Assembly: GCA_947095585.1 (NCBI GenBank)
Contig: OX352761.1
Span: 112,517,890-112,581,889, forward strand
Length of the DNA stretch: 64,000 nucleotides
Source: Nephrocerus scutellatus
Taxonomy: Eukaryota; Arthropoda; Insecta; Diptera; Pipunculidae
Direction: 5' to 3'
Part shown: positions 20,476 to 32,584 of the stretch, one piece after another
Numbering within the stretch: position 1 is the first letter of the stretch
Layout: each line of letters starts with the position of its first letter
Position numbers and translations under genes: made by a program
Notes under the pieces: generated by a model
Database searches by the model: none
What the model was told of the DNA's origin: nothing
The model's input: only the letters and a program-made list of their open reading frames with translations

Positions 20476-21489
20476 TAATTAACAATATAATAATAAGTAA
20501 GGCAATATAATTTTTTTTTAAAGTAATACAGTGATTTATACCCACTATTCCCAACTATTCTAACCATTGTGGAGAAAAGAAAGACAAACAAAAAATCGAG
20601 GAAGAAGCCCTCTGGACAGATTAGATTTCGTATTCGGTTCATGAGCTAATGGAACAACCGCATCGTCCTTACCCGGAAGGACGTTAGTACATACACATAT
20701 GAGTTGTGCTTTGAACTTCGCACCTCTGTGCACACAGCCGAGGGACACATTATCCTTGCAAGTGTTTCCTTCTTCCGCGAATAAGTTATAATTTTTCACA
20801 TTTTCTATTTGGGTATGTGTGTCCACGAGTATTCCACATCCATGCAAGGATCATCGAAGCTTTAAGTTTATTTGAAGATAAACGATTGAAGTGCAACTAT
20901 GGAAGTGGCGCGTCGGAGCGTAAAACGTAGAACAAGTAGCGTATTATCCTGAATTGGATTTTGTCGCTGTGTGTGACGATGGCGAAAAGTTATTTCTCTT
21001 CCCTTTTGCTTTGTTTGAGCGTTTGTTGCAGCAGACAGACGCTGCTATGCCAATGGTGGGACAAATCTGGTTGAGGTTGCATTTAGAATTTCATGTGTAC
21101 TGCTTCGATAGAACTCTTTTAGCTGCCATTAACCTTTTCCCAATTAATTTGTATCCTAAGGGTATTTATTAAAGCGAAGAACTTTTTTCCATTGACTAAG
21201 ATTTAATTAAAAGTTTACTTTTTTTCAAGGATAAAAAGGACATCTCGTTAGAAATTTTATTTAGAAAACTCGCCATCCAAAGTTGGTTTTTCCTTCACTA
21301 ACTCCACTTTCATATCTGAAGTATGTATGTATTTCCTTGATACTACTCCCAATTCTCAAAGGCATCCGATCAGTTCGCTTCGTTTTGATTGCCATGGTGC
21401 GACAGCCATGCAGCTGATCCAGAGCGGATCCGATATAGGATAACATGTCATCATGTTTAAGAATTTACCGCCTGTTGGTGCACATCGCA
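20476..21489. other. spacer, no gene recognised
   Basis: Several short frames on both strands (for example 20,560-20,847 minus and 20,954-21,172 plus) have no recognised similarity. Confidence 0.35.
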
Positions 21490-22735
21490 GAGTCCTGTCA
21501 TGTTATGTTAGGTTAGGTTGAGGTGCCAGCAAACGCTCATTTAGACCAGTAGTGGTCCTTTGTGTTGTCACAGGATTTTATACCTTTTCCTTTTTTAAAG
21601 AACCCATTCTGAGCTCTTAACGAATCGAAGTATGTCTGGCACTTTTCCGCTTTTGATATCGAGATCGTTTACCTAAGTGTTTCTGACTTCTGTACGCTAA
21701 TGCCGGACATGATCAAAATAGATGTTCTACTGTCTTCTCTTCCTCCTCGTCCATGCAGCTTCTGCAGAAGTTATTACATCCATTTCATACTGACAGAACA
21801 CTGTAATTTTTGTGAAAACACGCAAGAACCGTAGGGCGATTAGCTCTGTTGAGCGCGTTAAGTCCAGTTTTGGCCAAAATTGTCTTGATGTATTATAAGT
21901 GCGGGTGTTTTTCCACCTCTCGTTTGTTATGGCTTCTGCCTCTTTTTAAAGCCCAAGCTTTACTGTCACAATAGGCCTCCGCACATATGCTCTTTCCGAT
22001 AATAACTAAAGGTCGTATCGCGTCTATCTAGCTCGTTTGCCTTGCAGTTTCCTTCCACGTCGGTGTGGCCCGGGTCCCAAATAATCCTTATACTGAATTG
22101 TCCATCCATCTCGTTAAGAGTGGAATTGCAGCTTAACACTATTTTTAATGTGAGTGAGACCGCTTCCAACGATTTTATAGCCGCTCGACTATCCACATAA
22201 TTGATAATCTTCCTTGAAGATAATACATTATGCTTAAGCCAATACATGAGCTCTTCAATAGCTATCACATCGGCCTGGTATAAGCTGCAGTGATCGGGGA
22301 AGTGCACAGAGGTATTTACTTTCAGTTTGGCACAGAAAATTCCTGCTCATACTTTACAGTCTAACTTAGAGCCCTCCGCGAAAAAACTGTACTGGTTGCA
22401 TATCGAGTTCGGATCCACTCTTCCAGTCTTATCTGAAGGCGATTGTTGTCCGAAAGCCTGTATCGAAGCACAACACTTGTGTGATCTAAGATCGTACCGA
22501 GAAATCTTGCCTTATCAGCAAAAATTAAGCAGATACCATTCAACATTGGAGGAGCAACTGTTAGAATTTTATATTTCCTGGTGAAAAGGATTAGATCTGT
22601 TATGTTAGCGTTGACACCCAGATCGCATTTACTTGTCCATTTTGTAAGGATTTTGCATTTTGCAAATTCTCTTTAATCGTTCAGGGACAGTTAACGCTAC
22701 ATCATTAGCATAAGCGATGACTTTTTTTCCTTCCC
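21490..22735 (-). mobile_element. LOA-like retrotransposon, RT end plus RNase H (copy C)
   Basis: On the minus strand the copy begins near 22,735 with VIAYANDVAL, a variant of the YADD catalytic motif. It continues with TDLILFTRKYKI, LNGICLIFADKARFLGTILD (about 22,545-22,480), then DGSKLD and an RNase H domain in frame 22,307-21,966. That domain has VIAIEELMYWL, YVDSRAAIKSL, and a WDPGHTDVEGNCKANEL box where WVPGH is usual. The 3' end, at about 21,490-21,520 on the plus strand, is a GGTTAGGTTAGGTTGAGG-like motif, the complement of the CCTAACC-type tail seen at 34,365. It is disrupted by stops. Confidence 0.8.
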
Positions 22736-22939
22736 TTTCCAGTTCCATCCAGTTCCATCAGACTTCTTTCTCGCAAAAGGGGTTCCCAAATACCTCACGA
22801 ACGTCGAAGAATGTTATGATCTCTGCTCAGTCCACTCAGCTGTAATTTTGAAGATTGGCGGAAGTCTAGCAAAAAAGGATGGAGTGCTACATTAGCTAAC
22901 AACAAAACCAATCTAGGAAGGTTTCAGAAGAAGCTGCAA

Positions 22940-24560
22940 GGAAAATGTTGATTTAAATGTGCCACTTAAGACGCCGTTGGAGATGAAAGTCATTCAGAAC
23001 GCTGCTTGGAAAAACACTCCCTTCCGAGAGATAGGAGTACGAAACAGCAAAGACAAATACCAGCCTGAAATCGAAGACCTCATACAAGAAAAGAGGAGAG
23101 CGCGTAAGAGATGGCAAAAATCCCGCGCGCCCCCGGATAAAACTTATTTGAACCATCTATGCAACAAGCTAAAAAACTTGCTGCAAGATCACAAAAATCG
23201 CGCAGTTTCTGCTTACCTGCTTAAGCTTACGACGAATGCGCAAAAGGAGAAAAAGAGAAAGCATTTTTATTTGTCGAACACTTAGAAGCAACGTTCAAGC
23301 CGTTCGAAGGACAACCATTGACCGAAGACCCTAATACCAACACGGAAACCGACGACTTTAACAGAAATAGGAAAGTTGAAAAATAACAAGGCTCCAGGAT
23401 ATGATTTAATTTCTGGTGAAATCTTAAAGGAGTTACCAAAAAAAGCCTTTTATATGTTCCGAGGCAATCGCAAAATCGCCGAAGTCATAATGTTTCCAAA
23501 ACCTGGGAAATGTCCGAACTTCAAAAAAATATAAAGACCTGTCTCGCTACTGCCAATAATATCTAAGGTCTTTGAGAAACTTTTCCCTAAACGATTACAA
23601 CCTATTATTGAAGAAAGACGCTTAATCTCGGGTCACCAAATCGGTTTTAGGATCAAACATTCCACAATTGACAAGGTTTATCGACTAATGTTATTGAAAA
23701 AGCCCTTGAAGAGAAAAAGATATATTCTAGCGCTTTCCGGGACGTATCGCAAGGTATGGCATGAAGGACTGAACTATAAGATTAAGCTTATCCTACCGGA
23801 AATGTTTTCTAGATTTCTGGAATCCTATGTTGACAATAGGCTCTTTCGTGTTAGATAAGGGACTCGAAGTTCAAAGAAATTCACGCCGGTGTACCGCAAG
23901 GTAGCGTTCTCTGTCTAATACTTATGTTGCTTTACACTAGAGACATACCTCAAGACGAAGAGACAGTCGTAGCCACGTTCGTAGACGATACGGTCCGCAG
24001 ACCTCGCAACGGGAAAACTTCAACGAGCTTTAGACAAAATATGCGAGTGGACAAAGACCTGGCAAATTGTTCTCAACGAGACAAATTCAATACATGTCAA
24101 TTTTACATACAGAAAGGTGAATAATTTACCCATTTTCATCAACTCGGTGCAAATACCGTATGCAAACGAGGCAAAATATCTAGGAATGACTCTAGATGCA
24201 AAACTTAAGTGAAAGTCACACGTTAAAAAGAAGCGCGACGAGCTCGAAATCAGGCTCAGAGAGATGTATTGGCTTATCGGAAGATTTTCGAAACTAAGCA
24301 TATATAACAATATATAACAAGTGCTAAAACCGTCTTGGACATACGGTATACACTTTGGGGCTGTACCAAACCAAGCCATATATCAATATTATAAACATTT
24401 CCATACAAAACACTAAAAGCAACCGTAAATGCTCCATGGTACATAAGGAATAGTGATAGTCTTCAAGTGCATTGCAATCATGAAATAATCCTATGGACGA
24501 GACGGACCTTGTACGCCGACTACAAAGAACCAGACCGTTCGATCTAGCGCACTAAGAGAA
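22940..24560 (+). mobile_element. Jockey-clade retrotransposon, ORF2 fragment
   Basis: The frame from 22,959 contains the basic linker typical of Jockey, LIQEKRRARKRWQKSR, followed by LCNKLKNLLQDHKN. Then come NNKAPGYDLISGEILKELP (about 23,383), VIMFPKPGK (about 23,488), a PVSLLPIISKVFEKL block (about 23,540), GHQIGF (about 23,630) and a decayed palm. An AT-FVDDTV motif near 23,975 replaces YADD, followed by an EAKYLGMTLDAKL block (about 24,168-24,207). Many frameshifts interrupt it. The 5' end is truncated within the linker region. Confidence 0.85.
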
Positions 24561-26169
24561 AACCGCATGTTATGATGGTTCTAGTAGGTGCCATCGCTGG
24601 AAGTCAGCCTACCCAACACGATATACTACAGAAGCGTAAACTACTTATTAAGGAAACTTAGTTATAGTCATAACAAATAGAAAAAATGACAGGATCGTAT
24701 TTCCTTCTACTATGAGCACGCCCTGCCGGTTCTCATAGTGCCTCTCTGAGGGGTGAGGTTTAGCACGTATGCATATAACGGCTGACATAGTCAAGATCAG
24801 GTATATAAATTGGGCATAACCAATGACACGGGCCATTGGTATCTTTAGAAGATTCCTGCACCTCCAGGCGCATCCGAAAAAACAGTATAATTGCCAGTAT
24901 TGATCAAAAGAGCTCTCTGCTGCTGAAGCCACCCCTCTTTCTGTGCAATTAATAAAAGCATCTTACTGTACATCCAAAGTCCGCTCAATTCTAAGTGGCC
25001 GCATGAAATATTCATTAATATAGCTGTAAGGGAATAAAAACGCTTGAGATACGACAAGTCCTGTACGAGGATTTATAGCAATCCGATAGAAAGATAGAAG
25101 TAAATTTGTTGCTTTGCTTAACAGCTGAGCAACTATCAAGTGACACAAAGGAAAGGAAGTCCATTCAATTGAATTAATACGTTCGCTAACCCTTTTGTCG
25201 TTTCGATGGACTTCTGTCACAAATCCCAAAAGATGAAGTACGCATCTCTGACACACTAAAAGCCAATTGTATGCAACGTCCACATTAAATCTGCAGCTCT
25301 ATTTCCCTTGCGTGTAATCCTTTGATTGCCTGACAAAAACTCAAGCGGAATAAAATTGGAAAAGTGGACGACAAATAGTCCTGCCAATATCAAGATGGAT
25401 GGATTACCACTTGGCATGGCTAATTTTTTTTTAAATAGAGATTTCTTGTTTACTTCTCTCTTCTATTTGGTGCCATTCTGTGACATTTGATGTCCTGCAG
25501 CTTAATGTCCACCACCCAAACAACCACCAACCCCTGCCAACCGCATGCTGTTTATTTATTTATGACTTTTCTCTTATGCCATCGATGAGAAGTCATTTCC
25601 TGATTTTGTTCAATATCCATTCGATTGACAACTCACACAACTCAATGGAAGTCTTTGGCAACTTGACCGGATACCGGCACCAACCCGCTCGTTCATTGAA
25701 TCGAATTATTCAATCGAAAATCGACTTAGCTAAAAGCAACAACACGATTGACGCGCATTTTTGTTCTTTCGCTGCGATCTTGTCAGCGGTGTCAGCATCA
25801 ATTTTCTTTATCCTTTTGTGTTCCTTTTCACGATAAAAAGTTAATTCAGTAATGATAGATGTTATTGGGATAGCCAAAGCAAAGAGAAAGGGTTGTCGCG
25901 ACATCAGCAGCAATAAAAAACATCAAAGGCAAAATCCACTTTTATCCGGCGGCGGCGTGCGGGTGTTGCTTAAGCGCCAATCGTGGTATCGTTCGACAGA
26001 CATAAATAATGCAGTGCGAGACATTGGAGTTCATCCTGATAGGGCGATTTGTGGCCGGCGACAACGTCGAAAGTGGCTAAGAAGGACATGCTGCGAGTAC
26101 TTATAAGTCCGCAAGTTGCTGCTTTTGGCAGTTTGTAAATATTTAATAAACTCGTATTTTCAGAAGATC
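24561..26169. other. spacer, no gene recognised
   Basis: Open frames up to 118 codons occur on both strands (25,480-25,836 plus; 24,963-25,283 minus) but show no domain, signal or splice context. These are treated as chance frames. Confidence 0.4.
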
Positions 26170-28330
26170 TCCTTTTACCAATGGTTTGGAATGATTGAAT
26201 GCGGCATGATGCTCGCATGGAATATAAAGTTGAATTCAAGAAGAGGTGACATGCAACTGGCTATTTCTCTTGAGCATCTCAGGTGGAAGACGCGATAAAA
26301 CAGTGACAAGCTGGAAACGTTGCTGCGGTGTTCCAGCGAATCTATTGATTTCGCAATATTTTCGTCAACGATAAGTTTTATTGCATGGGTTTTTATTCTA
26401 TCAAGCTGGTGCAAGGTAGTTTTAGGCGCACCAGACCAAATATAACAATTATACTCAAGTTTAGGGCGAATAAAAGCCTTGTAGATAGTAGCCAGATCAG
26501 AGGGAGGGAAATATTTCTTGCACCTGTTTATATAACCTAAACAATTCGGAGCATTTTTGGCGACGGTAAATATGTGGTCATTCCAAAGAAGCTTGTCGTT
26601 AACGCACATACCGAGAATCGCTTAATCGCGGCATTAGACTTGATATGCTTTGACGACAGTAGACAGCATTCGGCTTTGGAAGCGTTAAATTCTACTCGAT
26701 TGTTTTCTCCCCATTTTACTATGCTGTCCATGTCAGAATTTAACATACGCATTTGATTGAGTTCCACATGAGAATGGATGGACGTTCCTTAAACTTATAT
26801 GAGAAGCTGAGAGTGCTTTCGTCAGCGAAGGAATGAATTGGGCTAGTGTGACTTCTAATCCAATTCATTCCTTCGCTGAATCATTAATTGAATTTAAAAA
26901 TGAGAAAGAGTGTCGGGGACAAAATGGAGCCCTGGGGAACGCCAGCAATGATGTACTTTAGACTTGAAACCGTCCAATACAATTGGAATTGAGCGGTCCA
27001 AAAGATAGCTTCTAATCCAATCAAGCAGTTTTTCATTGACTCCATTTGAACGCATTTTGGACAAAAGAGCTTGATGCCAAACCCAAAAAAGGCTACTAGT
27101 ACTTAGAATGTCTTGAATGGACACTGTCTTCGTATTTAGTAGCCTGGTCGTACACTGCAGGACCCTGATGTGCCTGGGATAGTTTATATTCTAGGCAGCC
27201 TAGGATAGTGTGCTATTCTAGTGAAAAATTATGGAGTTCGAGGTTCCGGACGATGTGCTGCCAAGGTTAGCTTTGCTTCGCCCAGGCACTCAAGTGAACG
27301 AGCTAGCGGGCCAACTTTTGGTTGAGGAGGTTGTTGAGGTTTCGTTGTGCGGGTAGAGCATTGGTAACATCAGACGTTCTTTGGTTCATCAGTGGTGCCT
27401 ACTGATGTTACTGGTGCGATGATGTGCTCTCTGTGGAGTTGCATTTCTCAACCGGTTATCGTGAAAATCGGCAATGATTTTAGTTAGGTCCTGCTCTAGC
27501 CAATGAGTTTTTACTAGCACATCTGTCTAAGATGGACGTTGATTGTCGTATAACTAATCTGTGTCCGAAGTGGACCGTGGAATTATGCTCTCTGTTGGCG
27601 GTGTTCACGTTAATCATAAGAAATTTCATGTTTGGTAAGCTATACAATCAAATTATCAGTAGAACGTTGCACACAAAATCCGTGGGCTGAACAAAGGCTG
27701 TTTTCCAACTTCTCGGGAAATGTCCAGAAGAGTAGGATAGATGGAATGGCTTGCGCAATGGTGATGCCAGCTTGGAAGAAAACCTCTTCAGAACATATGG
27801 GGAAATACCATCTGGTCCAGCGGATGTTGAGATCGTTTAAAACTCTAGCAACTGCACGAGTACCAATGTAAATCTGTTCCATAAAGTGTTCAATACTCAG
27901 TGGTGCAGGCGACATCAATGCACAATCTGGAAGCGTGGAGCTAGCTGCAAAATGCGCAGATTGGCCTTATCTTTAGAGCTGACAGCTGGAATGTTATTAT
28001 CAATGAGCGGTGGAATCAACGACGAGACTGTATTTTCACGAAGACTCTATTCCTAGATTTACAGATTTATAAGTGATAAAGTCTCTCATACCAATAAGGA
28101 TGATGCTTGTGATTGCATCAGCGGCGGCATCAACGTTATTACCACGAAACAATAGCGACCATTTAATACAACCAAAGAAGTTGTTAAGGCCGACGGAATT
28201 GACCTATTTTTCAGCAAATATCTCAACACACCTTCCTTCGGGTGTTGTCTGGCCAGAATGGCGAATCCACCCAGAATTGTGTACATTGAAATCACCCGCA
28301 ATAACGATTTCAGTGTTATCATAATTTGTG
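26170..28330 (-). mobile_element. CR1/Jockey-group retrotransposon, reverse strand (copy 2)
   Basis: Reading right to left, an endonuclease segment IAGDFNVHNSGWIRHSGQ (about 28,311-28,255) is followed by ARVLNDLNI...DGISP fingers (about 27,850), an RT palm with VWHQALLSKMRSNGVNEKLLDW and DRSIPIVLDGFKS (27,090-26,960), and a SFADESTLS catalytic box (about 26,836-26,800). Then come NRVEFNASKAECCLLSS and LGMCVNDKLLWNDHIF, and a final 144-codon frame (26,609-26,175) with YIWSGAPKTTLHQLDRI and RCSREIASCMSP. The order matches the plus-strand copy at 32.6 kb. Stops, deletions (27,130-27,620 is mostly unreadable) and a local inverted insertion at 26,842-26,879 show it is inactive. Confidence 0.85.
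26822..26879. repeat. perfect 20-bp hairpin inside a CR1-group copy
   Basis: Arm 26,822-26,841 and arm 26,860-26,879 are perfect reverse complements, separated by an 18-base loop. The left arm is the expected element sequence; the right arm and loop are that same sequence in opposite orientation, replacing about 25 expected bases. Confidence 0.85.
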
Positions 28331-28788
28331 ACAATTCTTGCAATTGAATCAGACAGTGTATGAGGTTGTTATGGTTCTCTGCAAACACAATAAAAATATA
28401 AGTGCCAATACAGAACTCTGAGGGACACCAGCCTCTGCGGTAAAATAGTCATCCTAAAAACGAAAGTAAAATGAATGCAGTAATGTGGGGACGATACAAG
28501 CGCTCCGAAGAAGGCATCTGATTGCATCTGATCACTTGTGACAATTCTTGTAATTGAATCAGACAGTGTATCAAACTCATTAAGAGTTCAAACGCTGTCT
28601 AAGTTGTTATGCTTCTCTGCAAACATACGAATAATAAATATATCAGTGTCAATACAGAACTCTGAGGGACACCAGCCTCTGCGCTTAAATAGTCATCACT
28701 TCACTCCTAAAAACGAAAGTTAAATCAATGCAGTAATGTGGGGGCCGGTACTAGCGCTCCGAAGAAGGCATCCAATTGCATCTGATCT
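28327..28788. repeat. tandem duplication, units of about 210-250 bp
   Basis: The sequence from TGTGACAATTCTTG at 28,327 recurs at 28,537. Blocks such as GAATCAGACAGTGTAT, AATACAGAACTCTGAGGG and GCGCTCCGAAGAAGGCAT appear in both units in order. The second unit carries a few extra stretches (for example around 28,560-28,605). It lies at the upstream edge of the reverse-strand CR1 endonuclease and may be duplicated element sequence. Confidence 0.85.
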
Positions 28789-30073
28789 GATCGAACGGAA
28801 TTCTGGAAACCTTCCAAAGAAAGAAAGAAAGCTTTTTTCTCTCTTTCTCTACTTGCACTGCCAAGTTGTAACCTAACACTGCAAATAAAAGACTCGACAC
28901 TTTGAAATTTTCAAACGGTAAACATGCCGTGCACTTTATTAAAAAAATTTATGGATTTTTAAATTTATAAATTTTTGTTTGTTTTTGTTTTTGTTTAAAT
29001 CGAAAAGTCTGCGATTTGTTTGTTTGTTTCTTTTCTTGTGTAATGTTAAATCACTATAATTATAATTTGTAATATATTATAATAATGGTATACATACTAA
29101 TTAGATACAGATATTGAATATAATTCATAATTAATAATACATAATTATTGTTTGTAATAAATATACGATGTAATTATAATTGTAATAATGAATGAAATAT
29201 CGATTCATAGTATTTTTGTTTTTTTTTTTCGCATAATTATATTTTTATTTTTTCTTCAGATTTTTAAATTTTTTTTTTTGGTTGTTTTTAGTTTTGTTAG
29301 TTTTTTTTGTTGTTTGCTTTGGAATTTTTTTTTTGAATATCGGTTTGTTGTTGTTTGTGTTGTATTTAAGAAGTATAAAAGTAGAAAAGCCTTAGATTTT
29401 TTTATTATTTGTTTATTGTTTTTTGGGTTTGTTTTAATAATTTTATATATAAATGTATCTAGAGTGATAAATATTGTATCTGTTGTGAGTAATTAATTTG
29501 TTTGTTTTTTGGTTTTTCGGGGTCTTCTTTCATTTTGTATTTTCCATTCCAATATTACTCGATATTATTTGTAATATCATTGTTCTTTGTTAAATATTTT
29601 CTATTTCTTTTTTTAATATTTTTTAATATTTAACTTTTATTTTATTTGCGGATAAACTATATATTTTATTTGCCCTTTTTTGTGTGTTATTGTGTGTTAC
29701 TGTGTGTCTGTGTGAGAGTGTGAGTGTGTACTTCATCATATAAAAAGTTTGTTTTGCAATATTTTCTAGAGTATAACTATATTTTTTTTCTATTCTGTGT
29801 TGATTTATTAAATGTTCTCTTTTTTTCACTATGCTGTTGGTTGCTTGTTTGTGTAAAATTTATAACTTGTATAAAAAACTTTTTTCGTATTATATAGATA
29901 ATGTTTATTTGTAGGTAGAAATGGTTGGAAATTGTATAAAAAATCTTTTTTTGTCCCTCATATAATTTTTCTGGTTTTGTTTTTTATTTTATCTTGTAAA
30001 TCGTGCAAAGTAAACATCTTTTTTCTTGTTTGGCTAAAATTAAGCAATCGATAAAAACTATATATATTATATT

Positions 30074-30079
<6 letters not shown>

Positions 30080-30110
<31 letters not shown>
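30080..30110. repeat. (TA)n microsatellite
   Basis: Uninterrupted alternating TA of about 31 bases within a longer AT-only context. Confidence 0.9.
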
Positions 30111-30114
<4 letters not shown>

Positions 30115-30271
30115 TGTATAAGTACATGTATACCTACATTCTGACTTTGTCACGCACATACACAATGAGCCGGTTAAACCTCAAAGTTTTTCCTGTTTTC
30201 CCATTCAACTTTTCTAATATTATCGCGCATCATTTATTTATTAAAAAACATTTAATTTACGAACATTAATT

Positions 30272-30323
30272 TGTAATAATAATGATAATAATAATATGTA
30301 ATAATAATAATAATAATAATAAA
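30272..30323. repeat. (AAT)n microsatellite
   Basis: Imperfect run of AAT triplets, interrupted by GAT and ATGT units. Confidence 0.85.
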
Positions 30324-31756
30324 ATTTAATAATAGTAATAATCAATTAATTAGGTAATAATAGTTTTGTATTTTGTTTGTATGTTTATTTGTTTGTTTGT
30401 TTGTTTTTAATATTAGATAATATTTCCATTCTCATCATTTGTTCATTCGTTAAAAATCTTTTATAATAAAAAACAATTTGTACTTTCGAAAGGGGGATAG
30501 TGGGCGTGAGGGGGAATGGCTATGGGAGGCGGTGCGTGAGGTTCATTTCATTTTTACGTTTGGTTGTTGTCATTCATCATCATTATAATAAATATTGAAA
30601 TTATTTTTAATGTGATTTTTTCGTTTGTTTGTGGTTTTGTTTAACAAATATTATATATGTGTGTACGAGTGTATAAATAACTTTTCAAAAATCAACTGAA
30701 CTTTTATCTCCGGGAAACTGAGGGGAACGAAAATTATTCTAATAACGTTTTTTGTTTTGTTTTTTTTTTGTTAAATTTTTTTTACACTAATAATAATTAT
30801 TACTAATTACTAAAGTATTTTATTTATCTGCCATGAGGTTAGTTTGTTCAGAAATTAATTTTTCTAATATGTAATGTTTTTGTATCTAGCTCTATATAGA
30901 TAAATAGCAACACTTTATAAAAACAAACAGAAAAACACAAAAAACAAATTAACTATTAATTTGATTAGAAAACTAAGAGAAATAAGTTATGGGAACGTTT
31001 AAGCTTATATGTATGTACTTATGAAAATACAAAGTTAAATTCATACACAAGCGTAGTAGGTAAAATGAGTGTACGAGTATGTTAATATATAAATAAAATC
31101 AATATTAAATTTTATTTCTTAGTTTTAACAAAAAACATTCTACATACATTTCTAGATAGATATTTACTTTTTTAATTGTATGAAGGAGAGATTAGGTATG
31201 AATATATATATATAGTATAGATATTATGTACTGTGAGTTTGTGTTAAACTACGAACGACCACACAAAATGAATATTTCCGACTAACTCTTATGAGTTTTG
31301 GTTAAAATAATTTTTTTACTGAATCTTTTAAAAATGAAATCTGATCGAAAAAAGAAACAGTTTTTCTGTATTTTCAATAAACAAAATATAGATAACATCT
31401 ATTAGGTATGTATTGGGCATTGGTTTTCTGTGATAAGATCAGTCTTCCATATTAGGCTTTAAAATTCCACTCAACTTCTCTTGCTCTTGTTTATCTGATC
31501 TTAGCATATTTTACTTTGAAATCTTAGTACTGCATTGTACTAAATAACGCTTAATGGAAGACAATTAACTGCAAAGACCCAAGTTTCAACACGTCTCAGT
31601 CATCTCCTCGCTCACAACTACCACACATATAGCCTTTCTTTTTTTGTTTAGATAGAACTTACTGAAATGTTAACTGTTAAACGAGCTGTCGTGCTAAGCT
31701 TCGCTTTGACATTTATTATCAGTAGGTATACTGTGGCAAATCATCTCAATATAAAC

Positions 31757-32190
31757 ATGCATGAACAACGCTTCCAAACTATCCAAATTTACTTTGAAAA
31801 TCAGTCGTTTATTCACGCCACTTATAGAAGAACATAATCGTCCATCTGAGCAAGCCATCCGTCGAGCTGTGAATAGATTTCCTCTCTAAATGATGTAATA
31901 ACTCCAACACGCCGAAGGAATGTGCTCACTGAAGAAAATATTGCCGCTGAATATGTAAGTGTGGTCGAAGATCCATATTTATCGATTCGACGGTCGCAGG
32001 AATTGGGGCTCTGTCAATCCACTACGTGGGAAATTTTGCGCAAAGATCTTGATCTAAGCCCGTATAGGATCCAGCTGGTACAGGAAATAAAGCCACGATA
32101 CCATCATTTGCGACGTTCGTTCTTTAGTTGGACGAGCCAGCTTGTTAAAAGCATATTCGCGACCCATACTCGTAATATCAATAGGAAATT
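31757..32190 (+). pseudogene. Tc1/mariner-like transposase, N-terminal fragment
   Basis: Encodes the N-terminal helix-turn-helix DNA-binding region of a transposase. A degenerate start MHEQRFQTIQIYFENQSF begins at 31,757. After stops, a better preserved stretch follows from about 31,900: TPRRNVLTEENIAAEY, then SIRRSQELGLCQSTTWEIL, then KDLDLSPYRIQLVQEIKP, to about 32,100. This order (RRN...EENIAA, SIRR...LG, WEILRKDL, PY-IQLVQE) is characteristic of a widespread insect Tc1/mariner-like family whose C-terminal half is found at 48,020-48,322. The catalytic DDE/D domain is absent here. Terminal inverted repeats were not found. Confidence 0.8.
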
Positions 32191-32584
32191 TACCACGGAT
32201 GTTGAATCAACACCATGTTCTTACTCTTTCACTGAAGAGCCGTGTGAATGGAAGAAAATGTATGAAAAATTGATGCAAGTACGTGAAAATTTGTCGGATG
32301 AAAATCGGAGTTTTCATTGTAAAGTAGAAAATCGTCGATATCACGTTTTTAATGTGTGTTTTGACAATATTCTCGAATTGATTGCATTGCATTGATCACA
32401 AACATAATCCAGAAGGGTATGAGACAATTTATCCCTTGCAGGACAATGTGTATCAAACCGAAGGAAAATGCTTCGTATGATATAAGCTTTAAAGAGGCTA
32501 AAAGGAACCGGGAGGTATGCTTTGTGTTATATAAAAAAAAACCCCACTGTGGAAAACCGAACCAAATTAAGACGAATCAGAAAT
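32191..32584. other. spacer with an open tail downstream of the transposase fragment
   Basis: The transposase reading frame stays open to 32,395, but the encoded tail (containing EEPCEWKKMYEKLMQV) does not match transposase. It may be an unrelated fragment or chance. Confidence 0.3.

Larger units (their letters stand above)
28789..31756. other. AT-rich block with microsatellites, no gene recognised
   Basis: T-rich on the plus strand, with repeated TTTG and TTTGT runs, a (TA)n microsatellite at about 30,080-30,110 and an (AAT)n tract at about 30,272-30,323. Frames such as 29,188-29,496 are hydrophobic only because the sequence is T-rich. Possible intron, UTR or intergenic DNA. Confidence 0.5.

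Noticed and set aside
24648..25283. Overlapping minus-strand ORFs of 70-106 codons
   Set aside because: They overlap one another in different frames and show no domain; probably chance frames.
29188..29496. Membrane-protein-like ORF
   Set aside because: Phe/Ile/Val richness follows directly from T-rich sequence; no start context, splice signals or family match. The same applies to 35,072-35,529, 54,106-54,297 and 58,378-59,246.
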